From Pseudomonas corrugata (lineage in GTDB: Bacteria; Pseudomonadota; Gammaproteobacteria; Pseudomonadales; Pseudomonadaceae): a stretch of 64,000 bases of DNA. Made by a program: the position numbers and the translations under genes. Below are positions 8,399 to 16,756 of the stretch, in pieces. The stretch covers positions 206,526-270,525 of the forward strand of contig NZ_LHVK01000008.1 in assembly GCF_001269905.1 (NCBI RefSeq), written 5' to 3'. Below the pieces are notes generated by a model. The model was not told where the DNA came from. It was given only the letters and a program-made list of their open reading frames with translations, and did no database searches. Within the stretch, counting starts at the first letter, position 1. Each line of letters opens with the position of its first letter.

Positions 8399-9580
8399 TT
8401 AGAGTTCGATCTTCACCGCCTGGGAAGCCCGGGTCGCCTTGGCACGAGCGGCTTCGATGGACTCGTCGCGGGCCAGGGCAACGCCCAGGCGGCGTTGGCC
8501 GTTGACTTCCGGTTTGCCAAACAGACGCAGCGCGGTGTCCGGTTCGCTCAGGGCCACGCCAAGGTTGGCGAAAGCGGTCTGGGTCGACTGGCCTTCCACC
8601 AGGATCACAGCCGACGCCGATGGACCGAACTGACGGATCAGCGGGATCGGCAGGCCGAGAATCGCGCGAGCGTGCAGAGCGAACTGCGACAGGTCCTGGG
8701 AAATCAATGTCACCAGTCCGGTGTCGTGAGGGCGCGGAGAAACCTCGCTGAACCACACCTGATCGCCCTTGATGAACAGCTCGACGCCGAACATTCCACG
8801 GCCTCCCAGGGCTTCGGTCACCGCCCTGGCGACGCGCTCGGATTCGGCCAGCGCTGCCGGGCTCATGGCCTGGGGCTGCCAGGATTCCTGATAATCGCCT
8901 TTTTCCTGGCGGTGACCGACCGGCGCACAGAAGGTGGTACCGCCGACATGACGCACGGTCAGCAAGGTGATTTCGTAGTCGAAGTCGATAAAGCCTTCAA
9001 TGATGACCCGGCCCTTGCCAGCGCGGCCGCCTTCCTGGGCGTAGTCCCAGGCTTTCTGTACGTCATCGCTGCTGCGCAGCAGGCTCTGGCCCTTGCCCGA
9101 CGAGCTCATCACCGGCTTGACCACACACGGGAAGCCCAGGCTTTCAACGGCCTTGCGGTAATCTTCCACGGTGTCGGCGAAGAAGTACGGCGAGGTCGGC
9201 AGGCCCAGCTCTTCGGCGGCCAGGCGACGGATGCCTTCGCGGTTCATGGTCAGTTGCGCGGCACGGGCGGTGGGGATCACGGTGAAGCCTTCGGCTTCCA
9301 GTTCCACCAGGGTGGCGGTAGCGATGGCTTCGATTTCCGGCACGATGAAATGCGGCTTCTCGGCCTCGATTACCGCACGCAGGGCGGCACCGTCGAGCAT
9401 ATTGATCACATGGCTACGATGGGCTACTTGCATGGCCGGTGCATTGGCGTAGCGATCCACGGCGATCACTTCCACGCCCAGGCGCTGCAATTCGATTACC
9501 ACTTCCTTGCCCAGCTCACCGCTGCCACACAACAAAACGCGGGTCGCGCTGGGCGACAAGGGAGTTCCGATACGGGTCAT
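8399..9580 (-). CDS. purT: Formate-dependent phosphoribosylglycinamide formyltransferase (GAR transformylase 2)
   Basis: 393 residues, typical of PurT. The N-terminal pre-ATP-grasp domain starts [20 protein letters not shown]. The ATP-grasp fold follows, with [12 protein letters not shown] binding ATP and [16 protein letters not shown] near the C-terminal metal site. The enzyme makes formyl-GAR from GAR, formate and ATP, the third step of purine synthesis, without needing formyl-tetrahydrofolate. GAGGA precedes the ATG at 9580. It stands alone. Confidence 0.96.
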   Translation of the reverse strand: MTRIGTPLSPSATRVLLCGSGELGKEVVIELQRLGVEVIAVDRYANAPAMQVAHRSHVINMLDGAALRAVIEAEKPHFIVPEIEAIATATLVELEAEGFTVIPTARAAQLTMNREGIRRLAAEELGLPTSPYFFADTVEDYRKAVESLGFPCVVKPVMSSSGKGQSLLRSSDDVQKAWDYAQEGGRAGKGRVIIEGFIDFDYEITLLTVRHVGGTTFCAPVGHRQEKGDYQESWQPQAMSPAALAESERVARAVTEALGGRGMFGVELFIKGDQVWFSEVSPRPHDTGLVTLISQDLSQFALHARAILGLPIPLIRQFGPSASAVILVEGQSTQTAFANLGVALSEPDTALRLFGKPEVNGQRRLGVALARDESIEAARAKATRASQAVKIEL

Positions 9581-9682
9581 CTGAAGGTCCTCAAACAGGA
9601 GCGGATCATCGAGGGTCGCGCGCCGGGCGAGCTTCCCATAGGGAGAAAGCGCGGCATTTTACATGAACCACGGGGTTTGGCT

Positions 9683-10150
9683 TCAGCCGACGACGGCCTG
9701 TTTGCGCAAACGCCAGGCCATGATCAGCCAGACAGCGGTGACCCCGGCGAATTTCGAGGCCAGTGCGGTGATCACCACCGGTGGGGTCAGGGCATCGATC
9801 AGGCCGAAGAAGATGAAGGTATCGAGGGGAATGCTCAGCGCCGAGCTGATCCACAACCGATCATGCAACGGACGCTTGGTGACCGTGAACACCAGCCAGT
9901 CGATGCACTCGGATACCGCGAACGCCGTGGCGCTGGCCAGGGCGATGGTCGGGTCCGAGGTGACATAGGACAACACCAGCGCCGCCAGCATTGCCGCGAT
10001 GGCGCCATGGCCGAACCGGGTCTGCACCATGTCCCGCAGGATGAATACCAGGCCACCCCAGGCCGACCAGATGATGTCCAGGTGCGGTGCGGCGGAAAAG
10101 GCGTAATTGATCAGCACGACGCTGGCGATGTAGGCGATCAGGAAAAGCAT
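9683..10150 (-). CDS. VUT family protein (queuosine-precursor-transporter-like)
   Basis: About 155 residues with four to five membrane segments (such as AYIASVVLINYAFSAAP and LSIPLDTFIFFGLIDAL). RDMVQTRFGHG, VSECIDWLVFT and IPLDTFIFF are conserved in the VUT/YhhQ family, whose E. coli member takes up queuosine precursors. This is a short member, so the substrate is uncertain. The start is either ATG at 10150 or GTG at 10162; I chose ATG because AGGTG sits at a workable distance. Confidence 0.82.
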   Translation of the reverse strand: MLFLIAYIASVVLINYAFSAAPHLDIIWSAWGGLVFILRDMVQTRFGHGAIAAMLAALVLSYVTSDPTIALASATAFAVSECIDWLVFTVTKRPLHDRLWISSALSIPLDTFIFFGLIDALTPPVVITALASKFAGVTAVWLIMAWRLRKQAVVG

Positions 10151-10197
10151 GGGGCGGGGCACCTGTTTAACAAATTTCTCAAGGGCGACTAGGAACT

Positions 10198-10348
10198 GTG
10201 GCGAGGGGATTTATCCCCGTTGGGTTGCGTAGCGGCCCCCATCACTGAAGTCTCAATCTACCTGACACCCCGAGTTGACTGGGTTTAGGGCTGCTTCGCA
10301 GCCCAGCGGGGATAAATCCCCTCGCCACAGATAAATCCCCTCGGCACA
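10198..10348. repeat. Long palindromic repeat, family B, with an extra half
   Basis: It opens TGTGGCGAGGGGATTTATCC and closes with ATAAATCCCCTCGCCACA at about 10329, then repeats ATAAATCCCCTCGGCACAG once more. Internal arms (GTAGCGGCCC and its looser partner GGGCTGCTTCGC) flank a TCTCAATCTACCTGACA spacer that resembles the copy at 1654. It lies between a VUT gene and the end of the siderophore reductase gene. Confidence 0.85.
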
Positions 10349-10390
10349 GATAAATCTGCCTTGCTGCGGCAGGCCGGGTTTGTCAGAGGA

Positions 10391-11176
10391 TTATTCCTCC
10401 TCGCTACCATCCGCCTTCCAATAACCCACCGCTTTTACGAAGTTCTGGTCCAACCCTTTCTCCTCCAGCAACACCTTGCGAATCTGCCGAGACACCTTGC
10501 TTTCGGTGGCGACCCAGGCGTACAGCTTGCCGCCAGGTACTTCCAGTTGACGGACGGTGGTCAGCAGGCTGTCGTGGCGACCTTCGCGCAGCACCCAGAT
10601 CACGTGGACCTGCGCGGAGCTATGCAGCACTTGTTGTTCGGCACCGTTTTCCACTTCCACGACCACCAACGCACGCCGGTTGGGTGCCAGGCCCTCGAGG
10701 CGACGAGCGATGGCGGGCAGGGCGGTTTCGTCACCGATCAGCAGGTAACTGTCGAAAATGTCCGGCACGATCATCGAGCCCCTTGGCCCACCGATGTTGA
10801 GGTACTGCCCAGGCTCAGCCTGGGCCGCCCAGGTCGAGGCGGGGCCGTCGCCATGGAGCACGAAATCGAGATCCAGCTCCAGGGTCTCCAGGTCATAGCG
10901 GCGTGGGGTGTAGTCGCGCATTTCCGGCAGTGTGCCCTGGGCCTTGCCGGCGCTGGGATCGAAAGTTTCCAGGGCGGCCCGTTCCCCGGCGTTCTGGGGG
11001 AAAAACAGTTTCACATGATCATCCGTGCCCAGGCTGACAAACCCGGCCAGTTCCGGCCCACCGACGGTGATGCGGCGCATGCGCGGTGTCAGGTCCACCA
11101 CCCGCAGTACTTGCAGGCGACGACGCTTGATCTCGTGGCTGACACGGTGAATGGTGTTTGGATCGATTTCAGTCAT
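10391..11176 (-). CDS. Siderophore-interacting protein (YqjH/ViuB-type ferric-siderophore reductase)
   Basis: 261 residues with the family's FAD-binding beta-barrel (RMRRITVGGPEL, then MRDYTPRRYD, the FAD-contacting RxYS/T-like motif) and NAD(P)-binding domain (YLLIGDETALPAIARRLE). The C-terminal GYWKADGSEEE is typical of the family. These cytosolic flavoproteins reduce ferric siderophores to release iron. The ATG at 11176 lies inside the end of the PadR gene (8-bp overlap), so the two are cotranscribed. E. coli pairs the same two families (yqjH and yqjI), but there they are divergent. Confidence 0.88.
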   Translation of the reverse strand: MTEIDPNTIHRVSHEIKRRRLQVLRVVDLTPRMRRITVGGPELAGFVSLGTDDHVKLFFPQNAGERAALETFDPSAGKAQGTLPEMRDYTPRRYDLETLELDLDFVLHGDGPASTWAAQAEPGQYLNIGGPRGSMIVPDIFDSYLLIGDETALPAIARRLEGLAPNRRALVVVEVENGAEQQVLHSSAQVHVIWVLREGRHDSLLTTVRQLEVPGGKLYAWVATESKVSRQIRKVLLEEKGLDQNFVKAVGYWKADGSEEE

Positions 11177-11750
11177 CGCTTGACTCCGAGACAGGGGGAC
11201 GGGCGGGGCCGTCAATGATGGCTTTGGCGGTGTCGTTGAGCAGGTCGCGTATCCGCAGGATTTCTTCCGGACTCCAGCGATCCTGGTGTCTCTGCAGGGC
11301 ACGCCGCAGATTACCCACCGCTTCGTGGATTTCAGCCGGTCGATCCTGCTCGCGCAGGATGCGCTTGCTGGCTTCAACGCGCATCCGCACACCCTCCAGT
11401 GCCTCGGCCTGGTCGTGAAGGAATAGACGTCCGACGTCGGTTGCGCTGTAACATTTTTTCCCGCCCTCGGCGTCTCCGCTGACCATCTTACTCATTTCCA
11501 GGTGGGTCAGGGTGGGATAGATCACGCCGGGACTCGGGGTGTAGGCGCCGTCGAACATGGCCTCGATCTGGCGAATCAGCTCATAGCCGTGACAAGGCTT
11601 TTCGGCGATCAGTGCCAACAGCAGCAACTTCAGGTCGCCGGCAGCGAACACCCGAGGACCGCGCCCACCGCGCTCACGACTGGGCGGGCGTCGTTCGAAG
11701 CCATCGCAATGGTCTTGTTCGCGAGTGGGGGGGCAATAAGGAACTGTCAT
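11169..11750 (-). CDS. PadR family transcriptional regulator (YqjI-like)
   Basis: 193 residues. An N-terminal extension with Cys and His (YCPPTREQDHCDGFERR) comes before the PadR winged helix (LKLLLLALIAEKPCHGYELI, then SPGVIYPTLTHLE). The C-terminal half is a helical dimerisation region. E. coli YqjI, a PadR protein with a metal-binding N-terminal extension, represses yqjH in response to iron and nickel; the same logic is likely here by context. The array of palindromes starting 34 bp upstream (11784-11847) is the likely autoregulatory operator. Confidence 0.88.
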   Translation of the reverse strand: MTVPYCPPTREQDHCDGFERRPPSRERGGRGPRVFAAGDLKLLLLALIAEKPCHGYELIRQIEAMFDGAYTPSPGVIYPTLTHLEMSKMVSGDAEGGKKCYSATDVGRLFLHDQAEALEGVRMRVEASKRILREQDRPAEIHEAVGNLRRALQRHQDRWSPEEILRIRDLLNDTAKAIIDGPARPPVSESSDD

Positions 11751-11783
11751 CTATCTGCTCTCTGTTCTGCATAAATAGAACCG

Positions 11784-11847
11784 AGATATATCTTTGACTG
11801 TAGATATATCTTCGACTATAGATATATCTTTGTTAAAAGATATATCT
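11784..11847. promoter_or_regulatory. Operator array: four exact AGATATATCT palindromes at an 18-bp period
   Basis: The 10-bp perfect palindrome AGATATATCT occurs at 11784-11793, 11802-11811, 11820-11829 and 11838-11847, each 18 bp from the last. The spacers differ (TTGACTGT, TCGACTAT, TTGTTAAA), so the array is not a plain tandem duplication. It lies just upstream of the PadR gene and should overlap its promoter. PadR-type regulators commonly bind AT-rich dyads, so it is most simply the binding site for the adjacent regulator. Confidence 0.85.
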
Positions 11848-12168
11848 CAGCTGCGTCATACTTGAAGTGAAACAAGACCTTACCTGAATCCCTTATGGAT
11901 GCGGGACGAAACCGGATGGGCGTTGGGAGGTTTTAACCGCAACTAGTGAGAGTGTCGGAAAGCTCTTACATTCGAAGTCACGCCTTATCAAGAAATGCGT
12001 ATTTTTCTTTGTTTTGCGTGTGCGATTTACTACATGAAGCTGCGAACTTTCCTGCTTATTTTTAATTAAAGAGCGACGATCATGCACCGGCGTTGAAGGG
12101 GCACGCCAAGCTGTATTGATGTGCAACTTCGGCCCTTCTCTCTTTATTGCTATGAACAGGTGTTAACA
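11848..12168. other. AT-rich spacer upstream of the fimbrial operon
   Basis: This 320-bp stretch separates the PadR operator from the first pilin gene. Around 11990-12070 it is clearly richer in A and T than its surroundings (for example CGTATTTTTCTTTGTTTTGC and TTATTTTTAATTAAAGAG). No credible gene is present. It should hold the fimbrial promoter. AT-rich promoter DNA of surface-structure operons is often bound by MvaT-type silencers in Pseudomonas; that is inference. Confidence 0.5.
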
Positions 12169-12654
12169 ATGCTCATGAAAATCGTAACCGTCGCTTCTCT
12201 GACCGCCGCGGCCCTGAGTTCTTCGCTGGCCTTCGCTGCCGATGACGCACGTTCGTCCATCCACATCACCGCGAATATCCCGACCATGCAGTTTCATGTG
12301 CAGCCACGTGACGGGAACTGGGGTAAGGACGAAACCATGTCCTACAACACGGTCAGCGGTACCCTGACTTCGCTGCGTCAGACCTATGACGTGAAGAACA
12401 CCGACGGTTCCGTCAATGCCTATATCGAAGGCGGCCCGGCTTCGCTGTACAACGGCAGCGATGCCATCGCCCTGACCACGACCTTCAATGGCGTCACCCT
12501 GACCGCCCTGTCCCAGGAAGTGGTCGATGACGCAACTTCCACCCCGGGTACCCAGGCCGAGATGACCATCGTTCCGGCCAAGCCGCTCGCTACCCAGAAC
12601 GGCCTGTACACCGCCGACATGACCGTCATCTTCGACGCCGTGCCGCGCCCGTAA
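12169..12654 (+). CDS. CS1-type fimbrial pilin (subunit 1)
   Basis: 161 residues with a signal peptide ending LAFAADDA. The mature protein starts DDARSSIHITANIP and has the beta-rich pattern of CFA/I, CS1 and Cbl pilins: an N-terminal donor-strand-like segment, then SLRQTYDVKNTDGSVNAY and a C-terminal MTVIFDAVPRP. No cysteines are present in the mature protein, as in this class. AGGTG precedes the ATG at 12169; a second ATG two codons later is also possible. It is closest to the pilins at 19457 and 19990 and lies directly upstream of the usher, so it may be the major pilin. Confidence 0.85.
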   Translation: MLMKIVTVASLTAAALSSSLAFAADDARSSIHITANIPTMQFHVQPRDGNWGKDETMSYNTVSGTLTSLRQTYDVKNTDGSVNAYIEGGPASLYNGSDAIALTTTFNGVTLTALSQEVVDDATSTPGTQAEMTIVPAKPLATQNGLYTADMTVIFDAVPRP

Positions 12655-12770
12655 GGCCATTCGTTGCCCGGTGAGCCTCTCCTCGCCGGCAGCAGGCCGG
12701 CCGGTTCTCCCCAGCCGGTCGGCCTGAACCTGAAACACACCGAAAGCTCGCTGATTATGAGAGTCCGTTG

Positions 12771-15305
12771 ATGTTACCGATGACACCCATCGCGGGTGCG
12801 CTCGCGCTGTTGTTGTGCGCGAGTGCATTGGCCGCGCCGACTGCCCCCGGTACGACACCGACAAGCCTGCTGTCCCAGGCCAAGGGCCTGCCGGCGGAGT
12901 TTGAAGCCCACTTCTTTGACGTGCCATTGGCTGTTCGTATTGAGCTCAATCAACAGTATCTCGGTGAAGCCATGGTGGTCTTGACGCGGGATGATCGCAT
13001 TACCCTGCTTGAATTCACCGACACCCACGACAGCACGATCAAAGCCGCCGAGCGGGACCAATGGGAGCAGACACTCAAACAGGGACAACTGTTAGGTGCC
13101 TGTGAAAAGAACTGCACCGCCGGGCTGCTGGCGGTGCACTACAGTCTTGAAAATTCACTGGTGTCGATCCTCACCCGGGATGTCGAGCGCAGTACCGAAG
13201 CACTGCGCTATCACGACCAGCCCCAAGGCGGCAGCCTTGGCCTGATCTTCAATAACCAACTCAATATCAATGGTGGCCAGGAACAGGAAACCGGTGGCCG
13301 CTATGGCATCAACGCCAGTTCCAGCGTGGGTAACTGGAGCCAGTCCCTGGACCTCCAGCTTTCCCGCCTGGGTGGGCCGGACGACAAGATCTACCACGCC
13401 GTCCATGAGCTCTTTACCCAACGTGAGTTGGAAGGCCATTTTTTTCGACTGGGTTATTTCACCCCCAGCTCCGATGGCTTGAACCGTCAGATCCGTTCGT
13501 TCGGTGCCAACCCTGACACCGCATTGGGCGTGATGTACGGCAGCTCCGACAGCCTGGTGGTCGAAAACCCCAAGCCCAGCGTCTACCCCATTTACGTCAC
13601 CGCGAGCCGCCAGGCTTCGGTAGAGATTTATCGCAGCGGCCTGCTGATCAATACCCAGGCCGTCAGCGCAGGCTTGCAGAGCCTGGACACTCGCCCGTTG
13701 CCCGGCGGTATCTATGAAGTGGAAGTGCGGCTGATCGAGGATGGGCAAACCACCGCCACCAGCCAGGAACTGGTCTACAAACCAAACAATTGGAACAGCA
13801 CCGAGGAGCGCTGGCGCTACAACCTGTTCGCCGGTCGCGAAACCCGGCTCTGGAGCAACTGGGAAGAACAGCCGTCGGGGTTCACCACCGCGGGATTTGG
13901 CGTCAACTACCTGCTGCACCCGCGGGTCATCGTCGGTGGTTCCGCCCGCCAGGTGCAGGACAAGCTGCAGGTCGGCACGTCGATAGACTGGACGCTGGCC
14001 TCTCACACCAGCCTGTACGCCAACGTCTACCAGACCGAACAGTACGGCAACGGCATGGACGTACAGGCCCTGTACAGCTATGGCCAAGGCAGCCTCGTCG
14101 CCAGTCATAACCGCAGTTGGCTGGACACCCGCAACACTTACGAAACCCTGCCGGACGGCACTCGCATTCGGCAACGCAATGTGTTCGTCGGCCAGACCAG
14201 CAACTCATCGCTGTCGGTCAACCACCGTTTGAGCAACAAATCTTCCGTCAGCGGACGGCTGGCCTATAGCGAAGGCAATGTCCAGGGCGCGGGCCTGGAC
14301 CTGGGCTGGACCCAGCGCGGCAAGTTGCGTGGCAGCGATGCCAACTGGCGGTTGTCGGTGTTCGATCGTCCCGGCACCTCGAGCACCAGCGACCGTCGCA
14401 ATCGCGGCGTGGACCTGAGCTTCAGCGTGGCACTGGGCGGGCCGGGCGAGTATTGGTCGGGCAGCATCGGCACCCGCACCTCCCGCGAGGGGGACCGGGA
14501 CAACAACGCGTCGCTGACCTATCGCCGTGACCTCCAGGATCATGTGCTGCAGAGCGTCTCCGGCACGGCGCTGACCGACACCTATGGCGTGGGCCTGTCC
14601 GGCATCGCCAGTTTCAGCACCGAATCGCTCTATGGCGACGGTTTCCTCCAGCGTTCGTCCTATAACGACAATCTCACGGGCGGCCTGAACCTGAGCAGCA
14701 CCGTGGCCGTCGGCGGCCAGAAAGCCGTCTTCACCGGTGTGCCCCAGGGCCGTGGCGCGGGGATGATCGTCGACGTGGAAACCGACCTGGACAACATCAT
14801 CCTGCGCGCCGACGACTTGACCGGCGGCAGCACCACATTGCACCCGGGCCGTAACTTCGTGCCGATCACCGCCTACCGCAACAGCATGGTGACCTTCGAC
14901 TTCGAGGGCGTGCATCCACCGGCGGCGAGCATCGAGCCGGCACGCACCCGTTATCACCTGAACAAGGGCGGCGTGGACTACCGCAAGGTCAGCGTGCTGA
15001 AAACCGTGACCGTGCTCGGCCGACTGCTGGACGAACAGGGGCAACCGCTCAGGGGCCATCACGTGATCAATCACGCCAGCCGCGGTGTCAGCGAAGCGGA
15101 CGGATTCTTCTCCATGGAGATGAATGCCGCATCCCCGACCCTGGAAGTGCGCTACGACAACCAGCTGTTCTGCCGCTTCCGTCTCGACCCGGAAAACGCC
15201 AGTAACGAAGGCGATGTATTGATGATCGGCGACCTGCGTTGCACGCCGGACAGCCTGGCTGATAGCTCACTGGCCGCGGCCGACCCGGCGAAGCAGCGTT
15301 CATGA
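12771..15305 (+). CDS. CS1-type (alternate chaperone-usher) outer membrane usher
   Basis: 845 residues with signal peptide (ALALLLCASALAA). Segments such as FEAHFFDVPLAVRIELNQQY, LGACEKNCTAGLLAVHY and YPIYVTASRQASVEIYRSGL match the CfaC/CblC/TcfC usher family. The central part is a long beta-barrel with alternating patterns, and the C-terminal region (VTVLGRLLDEQGQPLRGHHV) is a soluble domain. The usher forms the outer membrane pore through which chaperone-bound pilins are assembled. It follows the first pilin gene by 116 bp. An in-frame TTG lies directly before the chosen ATG. Confidence 0.9.
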   Translation: MLPMTPIAGALALLLCASALAAPTAPGTTPTSLLSQAKGLPAEFEAHFFDVPLAVRIELNQQYLGEAMVVLTRDDRITLLEFTDTHDSTIKAAERDQWEQTLKQGQLLGACEKNCTAGLLAVHYSLENSLVSILTRDVERSTEALRYHDQPQGGSLGLIFNNQLNINGGQEQETGGRYGINASSSVGNWSQSLDLQLSRLGGPDDKIYHAVHELFTQRELEGHFFRLGYFTPSSDGLNRQIRSFGANPDTALGVMYGSSDSLVVENPKPSVYPIYVTASRQASVEIYRSGLLINTQAVSAGLQSLDTRPLPGGIYEVEVRLIEDGQTTATSQELVYKPNNWNSTEERWRYNLFAGRETRLWSNWEEQPSGFTTAGFGVNYLLHPRVIVGGSARQVQDKLQVGTSIDWTLASHTSLYANVYQTEQYGNGMDVQALYSYGQGSLVASHNRSWLDTRNTYETLPDGTRIRQRNVFVGQTSNSSLSVNHRLSNKSSVSGRLAYSEGNVQGAGLDLGWTQRGKLRGSDANWRLSVFDRPGTSSTSDRRNRGVDLSFSVALGGPGEYWSGSIGTRTSREGDRDNNASLTYRRDLQDHVLQSVSGTALTDTYGVGLSGIASFSTESLYGDGFLQRSSYNDNLTGGLNLSSTVAVGGQKAVFTGVPQGRGAGMIVDVETDLDNIILRADDLTGGSTTLHPGRNFVPITAYRNSMVTFDFEGVHPPAASIEPARTRYHLNKGGVDYRKVSVLKTVTVLGRLLDEQGQPLRGHHVINHASRGVSEADGFFSMEMNAASPTLEVRYDNQLFCRFRLDPENASNEGDVLMIGDLRCTPDSLADSSLAAADPAKQRS

Positions 15306-15308
15306 GTT

Positions 15309-15395
15309 GTGGGAGCAAGGCTTGCCCGCGATGAACGATAACGCCGTTCGCGTGAAGACCGAGGCGCCTGCATCGCGGGCAAGCCTTGCTCCCAC
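15309..15395. repeat. REPIN, family A variant, inside the fimbrial operon
   Basis: TGTGGGAGCAAGGCTTGCCC and, inverted, GCGGGCAAGCCTTGCTCCCA. It lies in the 148-bp gap between the usher and first adhesin genes. As an mRNA hairpin it could protect upstream RNA or reduce readthrough, setting different levels for usher and adhesin. Confidence 0.88.
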
Positions 15396-15453
15396 TGTGA
15401 AATTTTCTCCCAAAAACTTGCAGGGATTTGCTTTGACGTATGAGGTTGTATAA

Positions 15454-16710
15454 ATGAAATTCTTATCGGTAGCCGTGAGCAGCGTGGTCTCGATGCTGTT
15501 GCTTGCCTGCGTGCCTGCTGCCAATGCCGTGAACCAGAATATCAGCGCGATATTCAGGCCCGATGCTTCGAAGCCAAACCTGAATCAATTTACCAATACC
15601 ACCCCGGTCAGTGGCTATTGCACCTTCTATCCGGCGGATTGCGCGGCCACCAAGATATTCAGTATTCAGTTGCCTATCCGCTTCAATTCGGTCGGCCCTA
15701 TTCAGGCGAATCACACTGACTACCGGCAAGGGGCGACGTTCAAGGTGCCCGCCAACTGGCGTACCGCCCAGGTGACTCATGCCGGCACGGGTGAAATTGA
15801 AACCGTTGAAGTGCGCTTTTCGGGAATCGGTTCGAGATACCGTCTTCCGATGAACGTGCTCGAACTGATAGGTAATCCAAGCATAGACCTTACGCTGGCA
15901 CACAACCGGTTATGGGGCGGTTATGGGCACAGTTGGGTGAACCCCCCTTCACCTTGCGGATACACCGGTCACGGAGGTCTGAACGCGACGACTTACCGGT
16001 TTTTCTGGAAGACCCGAGTCGAAGCGGCTTGCTCCAAAAAGAGTAGTTTTCTGATCCCCAGCCTGGTTTACGACTATCTGGACTTTGCCTACGAACTGCG
16101 CACTCCGAACCCCTTGAAAATGTCGAGTGGTTTGTACACGGGTTCTTTGACCTACAGCATTGGGCCGGGCCAGGATCTGGACATGGGCGATATCATGATC
16201 CCCTCCGATCCGATACTCACGTTCGATTTCAAGCTGACTGTCGAGCACACCCTCAAGGTCGAAGTTCCTCCCGGTGGCAATCGCGTGGAGTTGGTGCCTC
16301 AGGAAGGCTGGCAAGCCTGGCTCAACAGCGGACGCAAGCCAACGCGCCTGTTCCGTGACCAGCGCTTCCATATCTCCGCCTCATCCCGTTTCAAGATGGC
16401 GCTCGAATGCCAATACATCAGCGGCAACACCTGTGCGATTGCCGAAACCGATACCGGCCACACGGTGCAGGTGAACGTCGGCGTGACCCTGCCCGATGGC
16501 GTGACGGACGGCGCGGGGCAACCGGTCAACCGACGCCGGTTGTTGCGCGATGGCAGTGGCACCGAGTTGTTCCAGCCCGGCTTATACGTCGATCGCCGGC
16601 TCGGGATGCTGCATTTCGAAGTGGACCGCAGCAGTGTCGAAGCGATGCTCGATACCGGCGCCACGCATTACGCCGGCGATGTCACGGTGATCTGGGATTC
16701 GGAAGTTTAA
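15454..16710 (+). CDS. CS1-type fimbrial tip adhesin (CblD/CfaE-like), copy 1
   Basis: 418 residues with a signal peptide probably cleaved after AANA. Two-domain layout: an N-terminal adhesin domain with paired cysteines (GYCTFYPADC) and a C-terminal pilin domain from about residue 210 (FAYELRTPNPLKMSSG to VTVIWDSEV). This length and layout match the minor tip subunits CfaE, CblD and TcfD, which start assembly and bind receptors. A paralogue follows after 46 bp; the two are near-identical in the C-terminal half and much more different in the N-terminal half. A Cys in the signal peptide (LLLAC) resembles a weak lipobox, but the paralogue has Gly there. Confidence 0.85.
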   Translation: MKFLSVAVSSVVSMLLLACVPAANAVNQNISAIFRPDASKPNLNQFTNTTPVSGYCTFYPADCAATKIFSIQLPIRFNSVGPIQANHTDYRQGATFKVPANWRTAQVTHAGTGEIETVEVRFSGIGSRYRLPMNVLELIGNPSIDLTLAHNRLWGGYGHSWVNPPSPCGYTGHGGLNATTYRFFWKTRVEAACSKKSSFLIPSLVYDYLDFAYELRTPNPLKMSSGLYTGSLTYSIGPGQDLDMGDIMIPSDPILTFDFKLTVEHTLKVEVPPGGNRVELVPQEGWQAWLNSGRKPTRLFRDQRFHISASSRFKMALECQYISGNTCAIAETDTGHTVQVNVGVTLPDGVTDGAGQPVNRRRLLRDGSGTELFQPGLYVDRRLGMLHFEVDRSSVEAMLDTGATHYAGDVTVIWDSEV

Positions 16711-16756
16711 AGGGCCTGGATTGGCCAGCCTGAGGCGAAAGGAAGGTGACGGATTG

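Noticed and set aside
8207..10192. Long open frame on the plus strand over purT and the VUT gene
   Set aside because: It is antisense to two well-conserved genes and has no family pattern; high-GC codon bias produces such frames.
10151..10200. Possible preQ1 riboswitch before the VUT gene
   Set aside because: An A-rich tail is present, but I could not find the required stem and pseudoknot pairing.
15454..15530. Lipoprotein signal in the first tip adhesin
   Set aside because: The Cys lies in a weak lipobox (LLAC) well before a good AANA cleavage site, and the paralogue has Gly at that place.
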